64,000 bases of DNA. Source: Enoplosus armatus (lineage: Eukaryota > Chordata > Actinopteri > Centrarchiformes > Enoplosidae). The DNA lies in contig NC_092183.1 of the NCBI RefSeq assembly GCF_043641665.1, positions 10,600,501 through 10,664,500 of the forward strand, read 5' to 3'. The stretch's first letter is position 1; every line of letters begins with the position of its first letter. A program made the translations under genes and the position numbers. Below, in pieces: positions 1 through 14,699 of the stretch. The notes beneath the pieces are model-generated. The model had not been told where the DNA came from. It was given only the letters and a program-made list of their open reading frames with translations, and did not search any database.

Positions 1-3000
1 GTTTGGGTTGAACCAGAGGCTTTTCCACCTTCGACCCGGAGGGGAACAGATGTCAGCATGTATACAAATACACACTCTCTCACACACAGACACACGCACA
101 CACACAAACCACATCAGGGACAGATTTGGGAATTATATATGAACTGCTGCATAACTGAGCATTTAGAAGAATTTTTCATTAAGTCTGCTCTTGAACCTTC
201 TTTGGAAAAACAGCAGCATAGAGTTTTTAAAAGTGAACACAACAAAATAAGTGTAAATAAGTATGTAGAAAGGATAAGATGGAAGAAGTTGCTTTAGCAT
301 TAGCGTGGTTGTGTTTGTAAATGTACAATGCATGTCATTACTCCAAATCTGTATTCAGATTGAAGAAAATTAGACATGGGGACCATCTTTCCTTAATCCT
401 CCCATTCCTCTTCTTTAATCAATTCATAGATTTTCAGTTCAAGAGATTTACTTTGTTTTGGCAGTAGTTGGAGAAGTGGGTAAATTTGTGTTTTGCTCGT
501 TGGTGTTCTTTTTCGAACTTCATTCAGTGTTTCACTATGAGTGAAGTTAAATTATGTTAAGTAACCCAACAGCTTTGGAAAGCTGTCCAAAAAACACATG
601 ACAGGGATGATGGAATTCTGCAGCCCAAGATGGAGGAAAATTATTGTGTGACTGCTTCCCAGATGAAGTCAACTGGTTGGCATAATGTATGTATGGTGGC
701 CAGATCCATTATTATTACATTTTATGCTAAGAATTGTTTCTGAAACAAGATGAAAGGAGTGCAGAAAGGTGTTAAGGTTAAATTTGTGTTGTGAATTTGT
801 GGATATTGCTGCTGAGTGGCGAGATAGCAAATAAAGTATGGGCCCATGGGACAATGGGCATCCAAATCTAGTCCCCCAAAAAAGTGTGAGGTTCTGTGAA
901 GTGATCTCTGTGGTGACAGTGTGTAAAAGTATCCTTATCCAATTAAAAATACTCACCAAACGCTTAATAGAGTTCACCTAATCAAACTAAATTATCAAAT
1001 GCTTTTTTTTTGTCTCCAGTGATGTGATTACTGTTGTAGTTTGAGTCTGTTTTTAAAGATTGAATAGATATCTTTTTTTTTTTCAAATAAAACTTGTCCC
1101 ATTGGAATGATTTAAGATAGACATGGCTATTTATATTTACAGTAATGTTCATTCACAACAAAGGGAGGTCGATGGTTGTGTTTGTTCTTATTTGAGTTCA
1201 GTAGAACTGATATCATGACTGTATCCATGTTGAAGTGATTTGGGATTTGCTTTTTATTTGGGTTGTCAGTCTGTAAAATGGTGGAAATAATGTGTGCCAA
1301 AATGGTGCGTATGGGACGTCAGAGCTGCGTGATTTGTTATTTGGCATCTGGTTTAGGGCTTTACAGAGTTCATCTGGTCCTAGTGTTGCATCTAAGGTAT
1401 CGGCTTCTTTTTTGGACTGTTTCTTTACCTCCAGATAGTTAACAAATTAGGGTATTTCTCATGGGTCAGGTTCATGATCAGAGCAATGCACTTGAAACAG
1501 GCTCGAGCATTTACCAAATACAAGTATGCTATGTAGCGCATGTAAACCTCTTTCAGCAGTGGGTGGATTGAAACACATTAATCTGACATGCATGCAGAAT
1601 CCGTTAGGAGGAGGGCATCTGCAGCCAAAGGTTGATGTATGCACGAAGTGTTTATCAAGTCAAGGGTTTTTCTCAGAATTACAGCATGTGTTGAGGTCAT
1701 CAGCTGCAGCCCCACATGGCCCTCAGCGCAAGCAGGATGTCCTGTCTGACAGCTAGAACTAATCAGCTTCATTAGTCACTTTGCCTTGGTGACACACATT
1801 TCTGCAAAGACACGGACACGCATACACACACCAAAGGCAAAGACACCAGATCCAAGAATGCCTGCACACACATATGTATGCACAGACATGCACGGATACA
1901 CACACACACAGGCTTGTACCAATCATCTGCGCCAATACCCTTTAATTTCCCCTGACCTTCATACAAAGCCTATTTTCTATACCACACATGCTCTATTTAT
2001 TTTTCAATCCAGAACCAGACCTTCAGCCCTCCGATCCTCCCTCCATTCCTGCAAGCATACAGACCTGACGATGAGGTTTTGTTAGCAGGAGCTGTGCACA
2101 AAATGTGTTTTAGACAATGATCATGTTTTGTGTTTCTGTCAAGCCCGTGTTACCCAAAAGAAGAAGAAAGTAATTGGCAGAAGGGCATAGAGAATGCTAA
2201 ATGTGCGTCTTTAATGTTAAAAGTTGCTTTGAGTCTTATTCTGTGACACACACATACACACACATTTGTTTAAAACACGATTACAGTCATACACACACAG
2301 AGGCCTGTGGCTTTCCTTCATGGCCTCATCTTTATTGCAGTAACCCATGGAGATGTACGAGCTGGTTACGGGTCACTGACTTATCTGCGTGGGTGCTGTT
2401 GTTCACTCAACTAGCTCTCAAACATTAGCAAGACCATCTCACATCAAGGTGACAGTTCAGCGCTAACCGTTACCAGTTTATGAGGTACACCTGCACAAAC
2501 TAATGTAATCCAGCTCAATAATAGATAATAACATATAATAATTAATCTTATGATGTGTCAGGGAAGGTTTTCATTCAACTCTATTGTAAATCATCAGGTC
2601 GTTATTAGTGGAGGTGTTGTATTATGGGAGGAGCACACTTTTTACTGTAAATTCCCCACCTTGTAAGGCACGTTTGGATTTAATTTAACTGTAAAATGTA
2701 TTCTTATGTGTGTGTTGCAATGTAATTTGAGTAATGTAAAGTTTAAATTTAAGAATGGACTACATCACTGCTGTTTTACTGATCCTGCATTTAAAAACTA
2801 ACATGTATAATTGTCTGAGTGATTCTTGAGGTTACATCATCGTTAACATTAAGATATGGTGTGTTATTCTAAATTTTGATAGTCTTGGTCTTGACTCATT
2901 CTTAAGCCTGTTTGGACGACCTTGAAGTTGTCCTGGACTTTACTTAAATGGTCGTGAAAATAAAAAAGTACGTCAAATACTGGATGACAAAATAGAATAT

Positions 3001-3690
3001 CAGATTCACACTGCGCTAAACTCCCCTATGGTTGTGTTTTGAACAAAGAAAGTGAAGACGAGAGTGTTGTTTAACAAGGTTAGGTTGTAGCCCAAGGTGC
3101 ATTCCCATCTATGCCTATGATTCATACAGGTGTGCCTGCATGGGAGACCTGTGTATTTGTGTGTGCTGTAGGGTCACGTCCCTGTGTTTACCAACCCGTC
3201 CATCTTACCAGACACATTTACCATTTACATTCAGCATGCAGGAATGTTTATGATACTCTGTTAAATATAATGATGGCTCAGTTTGTCTCCATGAAATAAG
3301 GCCTTTCCTATAAAAAGAAGAAAAGGAGGGTTCCCCTGGGGCATGTTTGGGGCTCTCTCCTTGCATCACAATAGTTTTTACTCACAGTTCTAGAGAGCTA
3401 TAACTGTGCTCTGTATATACGCAGTGAATTCATGCTGTCTGCTAAATGCAAGCCAGAAACCTTAACTGACATTTGCTGGGTTTTTGTTGTGATATGTTTA
3501 AATAGAAGTTCTGTTCTGTTTCATTACTCTTTGAAAGGTGTTGCAGCGGGTTTTTATACAACCATACCTCTGAAAATAACAGAAGACAGTAAAAACCCCA
3601 AAGGTTACTACTGCCTTACCTTAAGTAATGGTACAAACATGTCACCACAGAGTATGCATCTCAACATATGCATGAAACTCTATGTACCTC
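1..3690. other. intergenic DNA, no gene seen
   Basis: AT-rich sequence with short CA-rich patches (about 66-105, 1800-1910, 2245-2300). Open frames here are short, lack family resemblance and partly come from CA repeats. I see no splice-bounded coding segment or RNA gene. Confidence 0.6.
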
Positions 3691-3699
3691 CAGTGCTGG

Positions 3700-4060
3700 A
3701 CAAATTAATTTAATTCAATTCAAAGTACTTTATTAGTCCCTCAAGGTGTAATTTGAGGGAAGAAGGTTTACAAACATAAAAACATACTCAAACATTTAAT
3801 TCACGTGCATAAAAACAATCTAAAAGATAAAAGAATATGATGGGAAAATAAGACCATGCTAGCAGCTCTTTAAGACTGAACTTGAGCTAAATGCTGACAT
3901 AAGCATGCTAGCATGCTCAAATAATAATGGTAGCATGTTGATGTTTAGCAGATATAATGCAAACATATAATAATAATTAGCACTTAACAGAACGTAGAGC
4001 TGAGGCTGATGGGAATGACTTTTGCAGGTATAGAATATTGTACTCTAAAAGTTACACCAT
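3700..4060. repeat. dispersed teleost repeats (TTTATTAGTCC tail and CTAGCATGCT family)
   Basis: At about 3707-3800 the sequence ATTCAATTCAAAGTACTTTA followed by TTAGTCCCTCAAGG resembles the 3' end of common fish retroelements. At about 3850-4060 the alternating GCTAGCATGCT / GATGTTTAGCAG / GCTGAGGCTGATGGGAATG pattern is a dispersed repeat I recognise from many teleost genomes. Boundaries are approximate. Confidence 0.6.
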
Positions 4061-5818
4061 AAATAATTGTTGAAAGACTGTCTATGTGCTTTGGTGAAAT
4101 GATAATTTCTTCAGTTTTGGACACATTTAAAGGTAAAGAAATGTTCTATTGCACCAGTCCACAAATTCCTTGCTTTATGGTTCCATGTGATTGGTCTGAC
4201 TGTATATAAACAATGTTACAAAAAATCATAACATTGTCATTTGCAAATTTTACAGTATGGTATTGTTTGGTATTTGCTATGACAATCATCTGTATATAAA
4301 CAAAAATATATACACCTTAATCTCCTTCCTCCTCCCCGCATCCTTGTCTTTCTTTTGTGTAACTACATCATCAATCAACAACCATCACATTTACAATTTT
4401 CTGCAAATTGAACAAACAAATATGATCGATAAGAACAAATGAGAAAAATGTACCATAGATAATCGACTCACCTCTGTTGCTTTCAAAATCTGTACAACCG
4501 CTTGCATCGAAATGACAATAATAAAAGCGTAAAACTGACACAAGTATTTGAAACAGCAGGAAACTAAAAACTACAATTGCTCATTGCCAGCATGCACTTT
4601 ATTTCACATTACATATGGACTGTATTGTGAAGATGATCGTAATGTTTAGATGTGGCATTTTGACAGGTGATGATGCTTTTTGTATTTAAGCATTTGTTCC
4701 TCACAATGACAATGTTTTACATATCGTCCATTTTGTTTTTCTCCTGTGACATGCTACAAAACAACTCTGAGGAAACAATGGAGCCTGCCGGGCCCCTCAA
4801 TCAGAGTCCAGGCTCGGCTCGACCAGAGCCAGATGTGGCTCTTGAGATGCTGATTATGTTTGTCTTGTTTACGAATGCAGCTCAAAGCAGATTCCTCATT
4901 TTCTGCCCTTTTTTTTCTGTCCCTCGGATCTATATACACAGACTCTCATTCTGACATAAACTGCAAACAAAGAGAGTTTCGGGTCTGTCATATAAAAGGC
5001 TCTGTTTGTTAGAAAAGGTTGCTCAGGGCCACGGTTTATGGCATCAACGCAGCAGTGGTGATGCTTGTGTGAGTCTGCTCATATAGCTTGTTAACTTGAG
5101 AGAAAAAGGACAGCAGAAAACTCTGAGTGACAGTTAAAAGTACAAAGATGACACCATTTCCCATAATGTCATCTTCTCCCAAGAGGACAGAGACAGACAA
5201 CTTGATCATTGTTGACAAAATCAAGCTAAACTTTCTCAGAGTATATATATGATATAGTCATCTACACTCAGTGGTATTCCCCTGAAAAGTAAATATCAAT
5301 TAATACTAATATATATTTTCTATGTATTCAATATTTGTCCCTACATGTTGGTATTTGATGTAAAATACAGTGATATACCCTAAAGGTTATAAGATTAGGC
5401 TCAAATTCACAAATAGCCTGAGAATATATATGAAATATAACATATTATACATATTTCTTACAAAATATCATGTTGGCCTACTGGGTCCCATATCATCAGG
5501 CCCCCCACTGTGTCCCCATTTGAGGTCAACCAGTATAGCCCCTTTCACCCCTTGCAGTCACTCCGGCAGGAAATGACTTCACACACAGAGAATGAACCCA
5601 CACCATCAGAAAATAACCCCCCTTCACCTAAGGTCAAAGGTCAGTGGAGTCACGGAGGAGTCAGAGTGTGTGTGTTTGAAATGTGTGTGAGGGCAGTCTC
5701 TGATCAATTGTCAGTGGTGGACAGTTTGAGTGACTCATGTATTGGTATGAGCGATGTTGTGGTATGTCCGGCATGTGTGGCTGTCCATGTGTGTGTGTAA
5801 ATATGTTTTGTTTTTAAG

Positions 5819-5822
<4 letters not shown>

Positions 5823-5871
<49 letters not shown>
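5823..5871. repeat. (TG)n microsatellite
   Basis: Uninterrupted TG dinucleotides, about 24 units, upstream of ptch1. Confidence 0.95.
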
Positions 5872-5873
<2 letters not shown>

Positions 5874-8800
5874 CCACTTGGACAGGTGGAGACAGAAGTA
5901 TACTTTTGATCATCCGTCTTTGTTGTGTGTGTGTGTTGCATGGCACCAGAAACTAGAGGTGTGTATGGGTTTTGTGTGTGTGATTAGGCCTCCTGGGTTT
6001 CCTTTAAAGTCATGCATGACCTCTTTTGGAATGGCCGCTCAAAACAATGAGGAGTGAGTGAGGCCACTTGCTTCACTCACGTGTCATGATAGTAACTGGA
6101 AGACCTCTTCTTCAGAGCGGATGTGCCTTTTTACCCCCCTCTCTTTAGGATGCACATGTGTGTCTGTGTACAGCTGTGTGACTTTGTGTAACTGACTACT
6201 AGTGAAGACTTGTCGAGCTTTGGAAATGAGGGAAATGTTTCCTTTCATTAAAGTAGAATCTTACCAAAAATAGCCAGCTGACCATTTCTACCAGGTTTAT
6301 TGAGCAGCTTCGCAAGTTTTAATTACTGTAATGGAAAACAATAGAAAAATAGTGTTAAAATAACCTGGATCTGACCCATGTCACAATTTAGGAGGAGAGC
6401 ACAACTTTACCAGGTATTTACTCTGTGCAAAGTGAAGCCAGAAAAATGCCTGTGCTAACAATAACCATTGGGTGCAACATGCAAATTATATCACATCATC
6501 AATTATGTCATTTGCATTTGCATTTAAGGATAAATAGATAGTGTCTCACCAATTACTCCATTCAAAAATCAGACAATTGAAGGGGTTCTTAATTATTGGC
6601 AATTACTCAAGACCTGTCCTGGTTATCGGTCATCAGATCACGTGACATGGATGAAAGCTCCAACTACTAAATGGACCTTGTGGTGAGATTGTTTTCACGA
6701 CTTCTGTTTCCAAGGTCAGCTTTGAGCCAACATGGACGAAAAAAACACATTGTCAGAAAGAAAATGGGAATTTAAACATGGACAAACATCTGTTCATGAA
6801 TATTAGGTGATGTGATTGGAAGTTCTGGAACAGGTACATCAATGTTGTGGTAAAGTTTTTCAACTTATCATTCCAGGTTTATGACCAATGTATGCCCTTG
6901 AACAAAACACACATACATTTTATGATGTTTGTATATTTCTAGTCTAAAGAAAACTATACAGTTACATTGCCACACTAACATGCATACACACATTTTTACA
7001 CGTTTTTGCATATAGTGCACAGAAACATACTATGCACACATATTTCTGTTTAGTTTACAGCTCAATCCAGATGCTGGTAACAACCATGCATCTCCATCTT
7101 TTTCTTGTTTTGGTGAACCAGCACATCAGCAGATTTCAGTTTTTTCCAAATGACTTCACGATTGCAGAAGACGAGTTCAAGTCATCGTTGACAATTGTAT
7201 TTTATGTCCAGACGCTTAACAGAAACCATTTGTCTTGGTTGGATTTGACTAAATGTCTGACAAAATATTGCTGTGTTTTTGTGTCTTTAAATCCTGTTTA
7301 AACACACGGCTTCACAGTGTATGTCAGGATCAGGGCATCTTCACATTGTGCTGAGTTGTCCATTAAAATGTTATGATGTGAGGACAGAGATGAATGCTAC
7401 AACATCTGTAATTTGGATGAAGTAACTAAAGTTCCTAAACTTTATTTCTGAAATGTTTTGGGTCCGTGCTCTCTGTCATCAGGTCCCTCACTGCTGATAA
7501 AACCCAGAACAGCTTTCAGTCTGCCATTCTTCCCAAAGCAAATACATTTATCTGTATACAAGCACATGTTGACTTTGTTTCAGATTGTTTGACATTTCTG
7601 TGCTACACACCAGCATGACCGGTGAGAGGACAGATGAATGTGTGTTTATCTGATGCCTGCAGACCCGAACCTGCAAACACTATGTTAGGATGACTGTGTT
7701 ATATCAGCTCTGAAACAGATTTTAACTGTATCACTGTTTATTTCAATAAACTGCTCAGTTCATAGATATCTAACCTCTCCTTCTTCAACTCTTATTCAGT
7801 CTCTTCTCATTAGTTTTCCTCCATATCAAGAGATGTTTGGATGCACAGAGCACCAATTGCATCACACTTGACATCACAACAAGAATCCCAAACAATGCCG
7901 CTTTGGAGTTGAGCAGATTAATTTCTATGCATTGCCAAGCCTTCTGAACTAGCACCTTCACTGAAAAAAGCAAGGGTGGATTCAGATAAGCTGTCAACGG
8001 CACACTCTGTGTATACACAGCCGTCCTTGGCAGTCTATGGAAAGTCAAAGCAATAATTAAAATGCAGCCAATAAATGCTCCTCTATCACATCCAGCTGTG
8101 TTTACATTCACCCATTCCATTTAGAAATGTCAAGTCAGCCTCTCTATTTATGCATATGCTGACTTTCTCCGTCACCACTTCAATCCTCCTTTAATCTAAT
8201 TTTTATCACTGTCACCTATTTACACATTCATGTACACCTGGCTTAGAAACTGTCACCTCGTTCTCTTGCTGAAGAACAGAGAAACACAGTTGCACTTCCT
8301 CCTCTGGCCTCATGCGTAATTGTTTGAAGTTTTCAGCGGAGATTATGGTTGAATTTTCACCGCTAACAATTTTGGCTGGACTGTGAGGGAGTTAGAGGAG
8401 AAAGTGCCCACATCTTGACCAATACGCATAAATTAGGCAAGAAGATTGCTAGCAGGTGGTAATTAGGAAGCAGGGTTTTTAGCCGAAAGATACAGGCATG
8501 GATAATTATGACAGCTATTTTCCCTTTGCTCAAGTCAGACCTCACAGTAAGCCACCAGACGTTTAACCGAGACGGACCAGTCGCCCACAAACATGAATCA
8601 GAAATCCACACAGTTACACACACAGAAATGCAGGTGTGATAGTAAGATGACAGGGATAAAGTAGGCAGGTTTCACTATCCTCAGTTCACAGATGTCCTGC
8701 TAAGCAGCCATAAATCCCCTTCCTCATCCTGTTCTTGCTATCTCTGGAGATGCCCCAGATTGAACTGTGTTTGGGCTAATTGGCCACTTAAGCTATGACC

Positions 8801-11800
8801 TCATGGTAGGCTGGGGAAAACAAGCAGATGATGATGACTGTGACAGCGCATTGATGAGCCAGAAGAAAGATGATGCAGACGCAGTGGTTTGGCTGCAGGT
8901 GCTGTCAACACATACAGGTCTGCACCACATCTCAAGCAGTGATATTGAAATTAATGAAGCCTATTCTTTCTTTTACCACTCTCTTTCTGTATCTGTCTCT
9001 CTTCCACTTATTCATTCCCCTTTTTTCTCCTCTCCATGTGCGTAATCAGGGGATTATGAATATGCACTTGACTCAATCATGACTTGGAGAAGAGCTGTGA
9101 CTGTGAAAATTAACGTTCCCTTGTTGCATCTACATATTCCATCCAGGGAGCAACAATTTATAAAAACAGATCCAAGTTCCAACATTTCAAGGCTCATGTG
9201 TCCTCATTAGGTTTTTTTTTTTTTATGTCTTGAAATGGTCAAAACTATCCAGAATCCGCCGTGGCTGCACAAAAGTGCATTTTCCAGCAGAAATGTTGTC
9301 ATTCTGTCAGGATGCCCAAATTCCGACTGCTGCAAATAGCATCATAATTAAAAGTTTTAAGAACATCCCAATGTCTGTAATGACAGAGTGTTTCTGTCAG
9401 AGGAGCTTTCAATCACAAGCTGTCCAATTTAGTCCAGTGTGTATTGCCCTGTATCTAAGTGAAAAATTGCTTTTCATTTGTCACTCTTTCCTCAGTCTTT
9501 GTGGTTGGTTTCTAAGGTCTTTGTCAAACACAAACATGGGCAAATAAAAAAAAGTGATTACTTAAATATGATTTTATTTTACTTTTCAATCTAACTTTTC
9601 TAATCTAATTTTTTTATAATGACGCTTGCTCTCCATCGAGTGACCCAAGGGTTAGAGTTAGTGCACCTCATGTTCGTCAGGCAAACTATTAAACAGACAC
9701 AAAATCCTATAATTACAGGTTCATTATGCTATTAAGCACACCTCAGAATAGCTCTGGTATTCCAAACACTGCTTAATACTCTTACTCCAAAGCTGTAAAC
9801 ATCTACCCATGAAAAGAAGCAGACACACCTCAGACTATGGTTTTGATTGAATATAGAAAATTATGATAAATTATACATTTAATTTGGAACATCAATATTA
9901 TGTAAGAGATATTTAGTAGATTCATTAAGGAACACAAAATTGTACATCCATACTCTGTGCTGTTGAAATTACTTCTCTTAATGAAGGTTGGTGCTGCTTG
10001 TTTATGAGCTTGAATTCCATTGAGGAAGGTAACAGTTCCCGCTGTTGTTAAGACTCAACTGAACAGGAGGTCTGGACAGCTTATGAGGTTCTTACCTTTA
10101 AATGTGTCACTTTTTCCAGCCGGCCTCCCACAGAGACCCACCTCAGTTCAAATGGAAGTAAGCAAAGGTTCTACCAAGGTGAATGTGTGCAGTCAAAATG
10201 TGCAAGACTGCAGATGTTCAAATTCATAACAAATATATTTGTTTGTGAGTGTCTGTGAGTCAAAATGTCCTTTCTTTCTTTACACAATTTATAAAATGAA
10301 TCTGAAAATGAAATGTTAGACTGCTCTCTCACTTTCCTTCTTTCTCTTTTCCTGACTTTCTGTGGAGCCACAGCGTTGATATTGTATTATACTGCTTATT
10401 TGTTGAGGCCATGTGTATACATTCAGAGCAGCACACGTTTCCTGTTAACATTGGGGGCTACACTCACTTCCAAAAATTACAGCTTTTCAGGCCAGTTCTG
10501 CAGAACAGACCACTGCCTTGTCTAAATATCAGCCAGCTCCAACATTATCTATCCCAGATCTCAAAGTGAATGTCGGCCAAACAGCGAAGTGGACTACTAC
10601 ACGGAGTCCAAATGAGAATAATAGGACTTAAAAGTGCTTAAATGCCCTCAAATCAAAATCAATATCTGTCAGGCACACTTTTCTTCTCATTTCTCCATTT
10701 TCACATATCCTGCTAACCTATATTGTTACAATATATAGTATGACACAAACCCACGCACACCACATTTAAGAACCTGACAAATCGAACCCTTTAACTTTTG
10801 GAATAATGGTTAGAATATTGTGTACACTCACTTTAAGTAAATTCTAATTTCCTTGTCATATCAGTGTGATTGCATGGAGTCATCCAGGTGAAACCAACTT
10901 GGGAGTTTACCTATTCTGATTAAGCCAGTCCAATGCACGCCTTTTCTGTATCACATTATGATGCCTTTGGTCCACTTCTCTGTGTTGCTGCTAGGTGGAG
11001 AATGGTTGAATCGCATTCTTGGATCCTTTCTGAGCTGCTCTGATTGTGCATACAAAGCCAGTCGGAAACTGGGAGAGGTAAACAGAGGCCAGGCGGTGCT
11101 GCAAGCTGTCAAACAGCTCTGTGTATGATTGAAGACAACCTTGAACTGAAACATAAACATCCCAGCAAGCTCTCGCCATGCACTCAGCCCCTACTGCTTC
11201 ACAGGCAGCCATGATGGGCCAGGGGGAGCCAGAAGCTGGGTCAAGATGAAGGAGGAGGGGATAGTTTTATGACTTGGCAGAAATATTGGAAATGGTACCT
11301 GTATGGGGCTTATGTATACCGCGGAGGTGCACTAACAGGGAGATTTTATAGTGAATATAAATGTGCAGCCTTGCAGATAGAAACACACACCTTCCAGTTT
11401 AATACAACTTGGGTCTTATTTTCATTGTTTTGTCAAATCAAATCATTTCTGTTACTTATGATAACATTGTAATAATAATTGCTGACATCTGGGAGCACTG
11501 CAACATTGCTACAACATAGTCCATCAGGGCAAAGAAGCATAAGCAGTAAGATAATCAGACAAGTTGTAAACAAGCCAGCAGCTTAGCCAGATTCTTTAAA
11601 CCATTTCATAATGAAGTAAAAACAAAATTCCTACAGCAAGCACAACTACATTTCAGTCAGGAGATACTAATTGAAAGAAGGGCTTGAAGAGTAGTAAATT
11701 AATTTATTTGACAGTGTTCACACAAGGAAATGTTTACGTAAGAGAGGAGTCTTTGGCAATAAGAGTAAGTGGTGCAGGAATATTTCCCCAATGGAGTCTG

Positions 11801-12331
11801 GACACTGGTGATGGTGGTGAGCGAATGAAAAGCAGCCAAGACAAAGATCTGGATGGATGTGATGTGGAGCGGGACTTCTGATGATGATGATGAGCTCACT
11901 AGTTGTGATGGGAACTGGAGGTGAAGGAAGTGTAGGTGAGTTGCACTCACATGACAGCTGATTGCAGCAGAGAAAGAAATGGTCTTAAAGTTTGACACCA
12001 ATGATTATCTCAGAGGAAGTGGAAAAATCTGATTTGTTGAAGTGTGAAAGTGTGAAAGTGTGAAAGCTCTCAGTCAACTGGCTGAGTTGAAAGAGATGAA
12101 GCAAAATTTCTAAATAAATAAGGTAAGCATGAAGATGAACTTTCATTAAGTGGGTTAGTCATCGTAATTAAGTACACCTACACTAAGGTATGGCGGAAAG
12201 AAAAGGTTGTGCCATCAGTACTGTGCAGATGAAGCCACATGTGTTGGCAGTCTGCATCTGCAATGAATGGAACACATGATCTTTTAAGCACCAGGAACCC
12301 CTCACTCCAAGGCATCCATATTGTTGTTTTT

Positions 12332-12332
<1 letters not shown>

Positions 12333-12376
<44 letters not shown>
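12333..12376. repeat. (GA)n microsatellite
   Basis: About 22 uninterrupted AG units. Confidence 0.95.
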
Positions 12377-12379
<3 letters not shown>

Positions 12380-13239
12380 ATTCTTACTTAATTGGGATCT
12401 TGAGTTCATTTGTTTTCAATAAAGAGGTGTGCTTTGTTTGCATTCTCTCACTCTCTCTTCTGCTGTTTTTTATTTTCTTCCTTTTCGTCTTTTTTTCAAT
12501 GCATTTCACTGAGAGTAGCTTTAAATGTGAGTGGCTGCCTGATCGCCCTGCACCACTCCTCCATCTAGCCCTTTGCTGGCTGGCAAACACAGCTGTCCCA
12601 TCATTTCCATTCATAACTACTCAACTAAGAAGCTGGCTGATTTTGGAAGGAGTTTTCACTACATGATTCAATACTGTTGCTGTTCACTGTGGCAACAGAG
12701 AATAGTCTCTGGCTCGTTATGTAGCTGTTAGAACACATTATAAAAATTATAAAAGAAAGTTAAAGGTTGATAATTTCTGAACATTTCTGAAATGGATTAA
12801 AAATCCCCACATATGTCTCCACATCAAGCCTGACAATAAACCTGCCTAGAAGGAGACGGTTTTGACTTAAGAATAGTAATGTGTTGGCACAGTTCTGCTT
12901 TGAACTGTAATCCACCTGCAAATCATAAATAAGCGCATGCACTATACAAGGTTTTTCTGCTTTTTCCCATGGCCGCTAGCCAGATACCAGCCTTGAGGGG
13001 TGTGAAGGGAATACTTCATCTCCTTTCCTCATTAAGGGATCCATCAAAGAAAAAGGCAGACATTAATCACCAGGAACCTAGGAGCCACAAAACAACAACT
13101 AAGGAGTCTGATTCTAACAGCGGATATAACAACTTTTTTTTTTTCCTGTAAAGAGTAACTAAACACTATGCTAAAAAGCATTGTTTTGTTGTAGGAATGC
13201 GTGAAATAGTGAGTGTGTTACAGTAGGACCAGTGTAATA

Positions 13240-13537
13240 GGTCTGCAACTAACTATTAGTTTCATTATGGATTAATCTGCTAATTATTTTCTTAATAATC
13301 AACTCATCATATTCAACAGTGAATAATGCCCATCACTCATTCTTAAACCCCAGGGTGATGTCTTAAAATGTCTTGCTTTGTATGACCAACAACGCAAATC
13401 CCAAAGATATTCAATTTACTATCATATCAGACAAAGAAAAGCAGTACATTATCATAATTGAGAGGCTGGAACTAGGGAATGTTTGCCATCTTTGCTTAAA
13501 ATAATATTAATCAACTAATTCTTTCAGCTCTACAGTG
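13240..13537 (+). repeat. dispersed teleost repeat (CTGCAACTAAC ... TTTCAGCTCTA family)
   Basis: Begins near GTCTGCAACTAACTATTAGT and ends TTCTTTCAGCTCTACAG, with internal TGCCCATCACTCATT, AAAGATATTCAATTTACTAT and GAGAGGCTGGAAC. This is the non-coding interspersed repeat that is widespread in percomorph fishes. Copies also occur at 22035-22345 (opposite strand) and 32555-33060. I do not assign a transposon superfamily. Confidence 0.75.
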
Positions 13538-14467
13538 TAGTGTGGCGTATTCGTACAGTAAGAGGTTTAAAAAGTATGACACAGCAAATGAATAGATGCT
13601 AAAATGACTATGACTTGTTGCTGCCCTACAATAAATTGCCATTCTTTTTTTGTTGTGTAAATATTTCTATCACAAAAAGCCAAACAATCTTTATATCTTG
13701 CTTTAAAGGACAATAACTTACAGGCCTGAATAGACTCATTGCCCTCCTTACTCACAAAAGTCAGAAATCCAAACTATCGCCTGCAATCTCTAAATTAAAA
13801 GAAGCTGATTTGGAATACATTTCTCCCTACTTGGTATAATTCCTAAAGTGAACAATTAGTCCATCTGATCCATATTAGCACGTGATGGTAAATAAAAAAA
13901 AAAGGAAATATGCTCATGTTTGGTCAAGGGTGTTTTGGCATCTTATGTGCATACGTATTTCATTAGTTCACACAGATGCTTGCAATATAATCTCCCAGAG
14001 CATTTTTACTGGCATATCTTTACAGCCTCTACACTACAGTATTTGAAGGGGAGGACCATTTTCCACTATGTCCTACGGCACTTTGATGGAGTGCTACAGC
14101 GTTACCATCATGACAACAATCTTAACATGTCCAGCAGTTATAACTCCTGCTTGCTATAAGGGCATGTTCCACTGAGACAGGCCTGGTTCTATGCAGGGGC
14201 ATTAGGGGGCATTGCAGCCTAACTTTGTTCCCCCTTAGATACTTTTTCCCACTCAGACACCACACTAGGGATATCTGATGCCAGTGAAATGAAGTTTTTG
14301 TTGCAGTCGGTGTGGAGGTCTCCCCCACATTCCAAAGAAAAAACAAAATGTCAATGGGACTGAAAAGATAACTTTGTTTAGATAAAAAAAACGTAGTATT
14401 TACTAGACATCAAATGAGCTTTTCTAAAAGAAAAACATATTTTAAACAGGGTGGGCCAATCCAAACT

Positions 14468-14527
14468 GAGGAATACAGTTAAATCTTGTGATCCAGAAAA
14501 AAAAGATTTGCTAAAATCAGGGTGATA
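14468..14527 (+). repeat. 60-bp direct repeat, copy 1
   Basis: From GAGGAATACAGTTAAATCTT to TCAGGGTGATA. It matches copy 2 at 15411-15470 at about 93% identity in the same orientation, 943 bp apart. Copy 1 sits at the downstream edge of the BEL/Pao fossil. Confidence 0.85.
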
Positions 14528-14699
14528 AGTTCAGCAAAATATGTGAAGCTAACGCTGAATATTTACACTGAATATTTAATCTGTGATTGAGCGTGCATGT
14601 GTGCACTAAATGAGTGTGAACACTCGGAGGACACTGGACAGGTCACAGAGTGAGTGGCAAACAGGCTACACCAGTGTAAGATGGTTGGGTGGATGGATG

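Larger units (their letters stand above)
4061..13239. other. intergenic DNA upstream of ptch1, no gene seen
   Basis: No coding exon with family resemblance or good splice context. It holds a (TG)n tract at 5823-5871, a (GA)n tract at 12333-12376, and a short GTGTGAAA tandem at about 12041-12067. The stretch 8160-9060 is less repetitive and has several TAATT and TGACAG words, so it may contain regulatory sequence, but nothing proves it. Confidence 0.5.

Noticed and set aside
7785..8120. 111-codon minus-strand frame in the upstream region
   Set aside because: Hydrophobic patches but no domain, no splice signals and no codon bias; likely chance.
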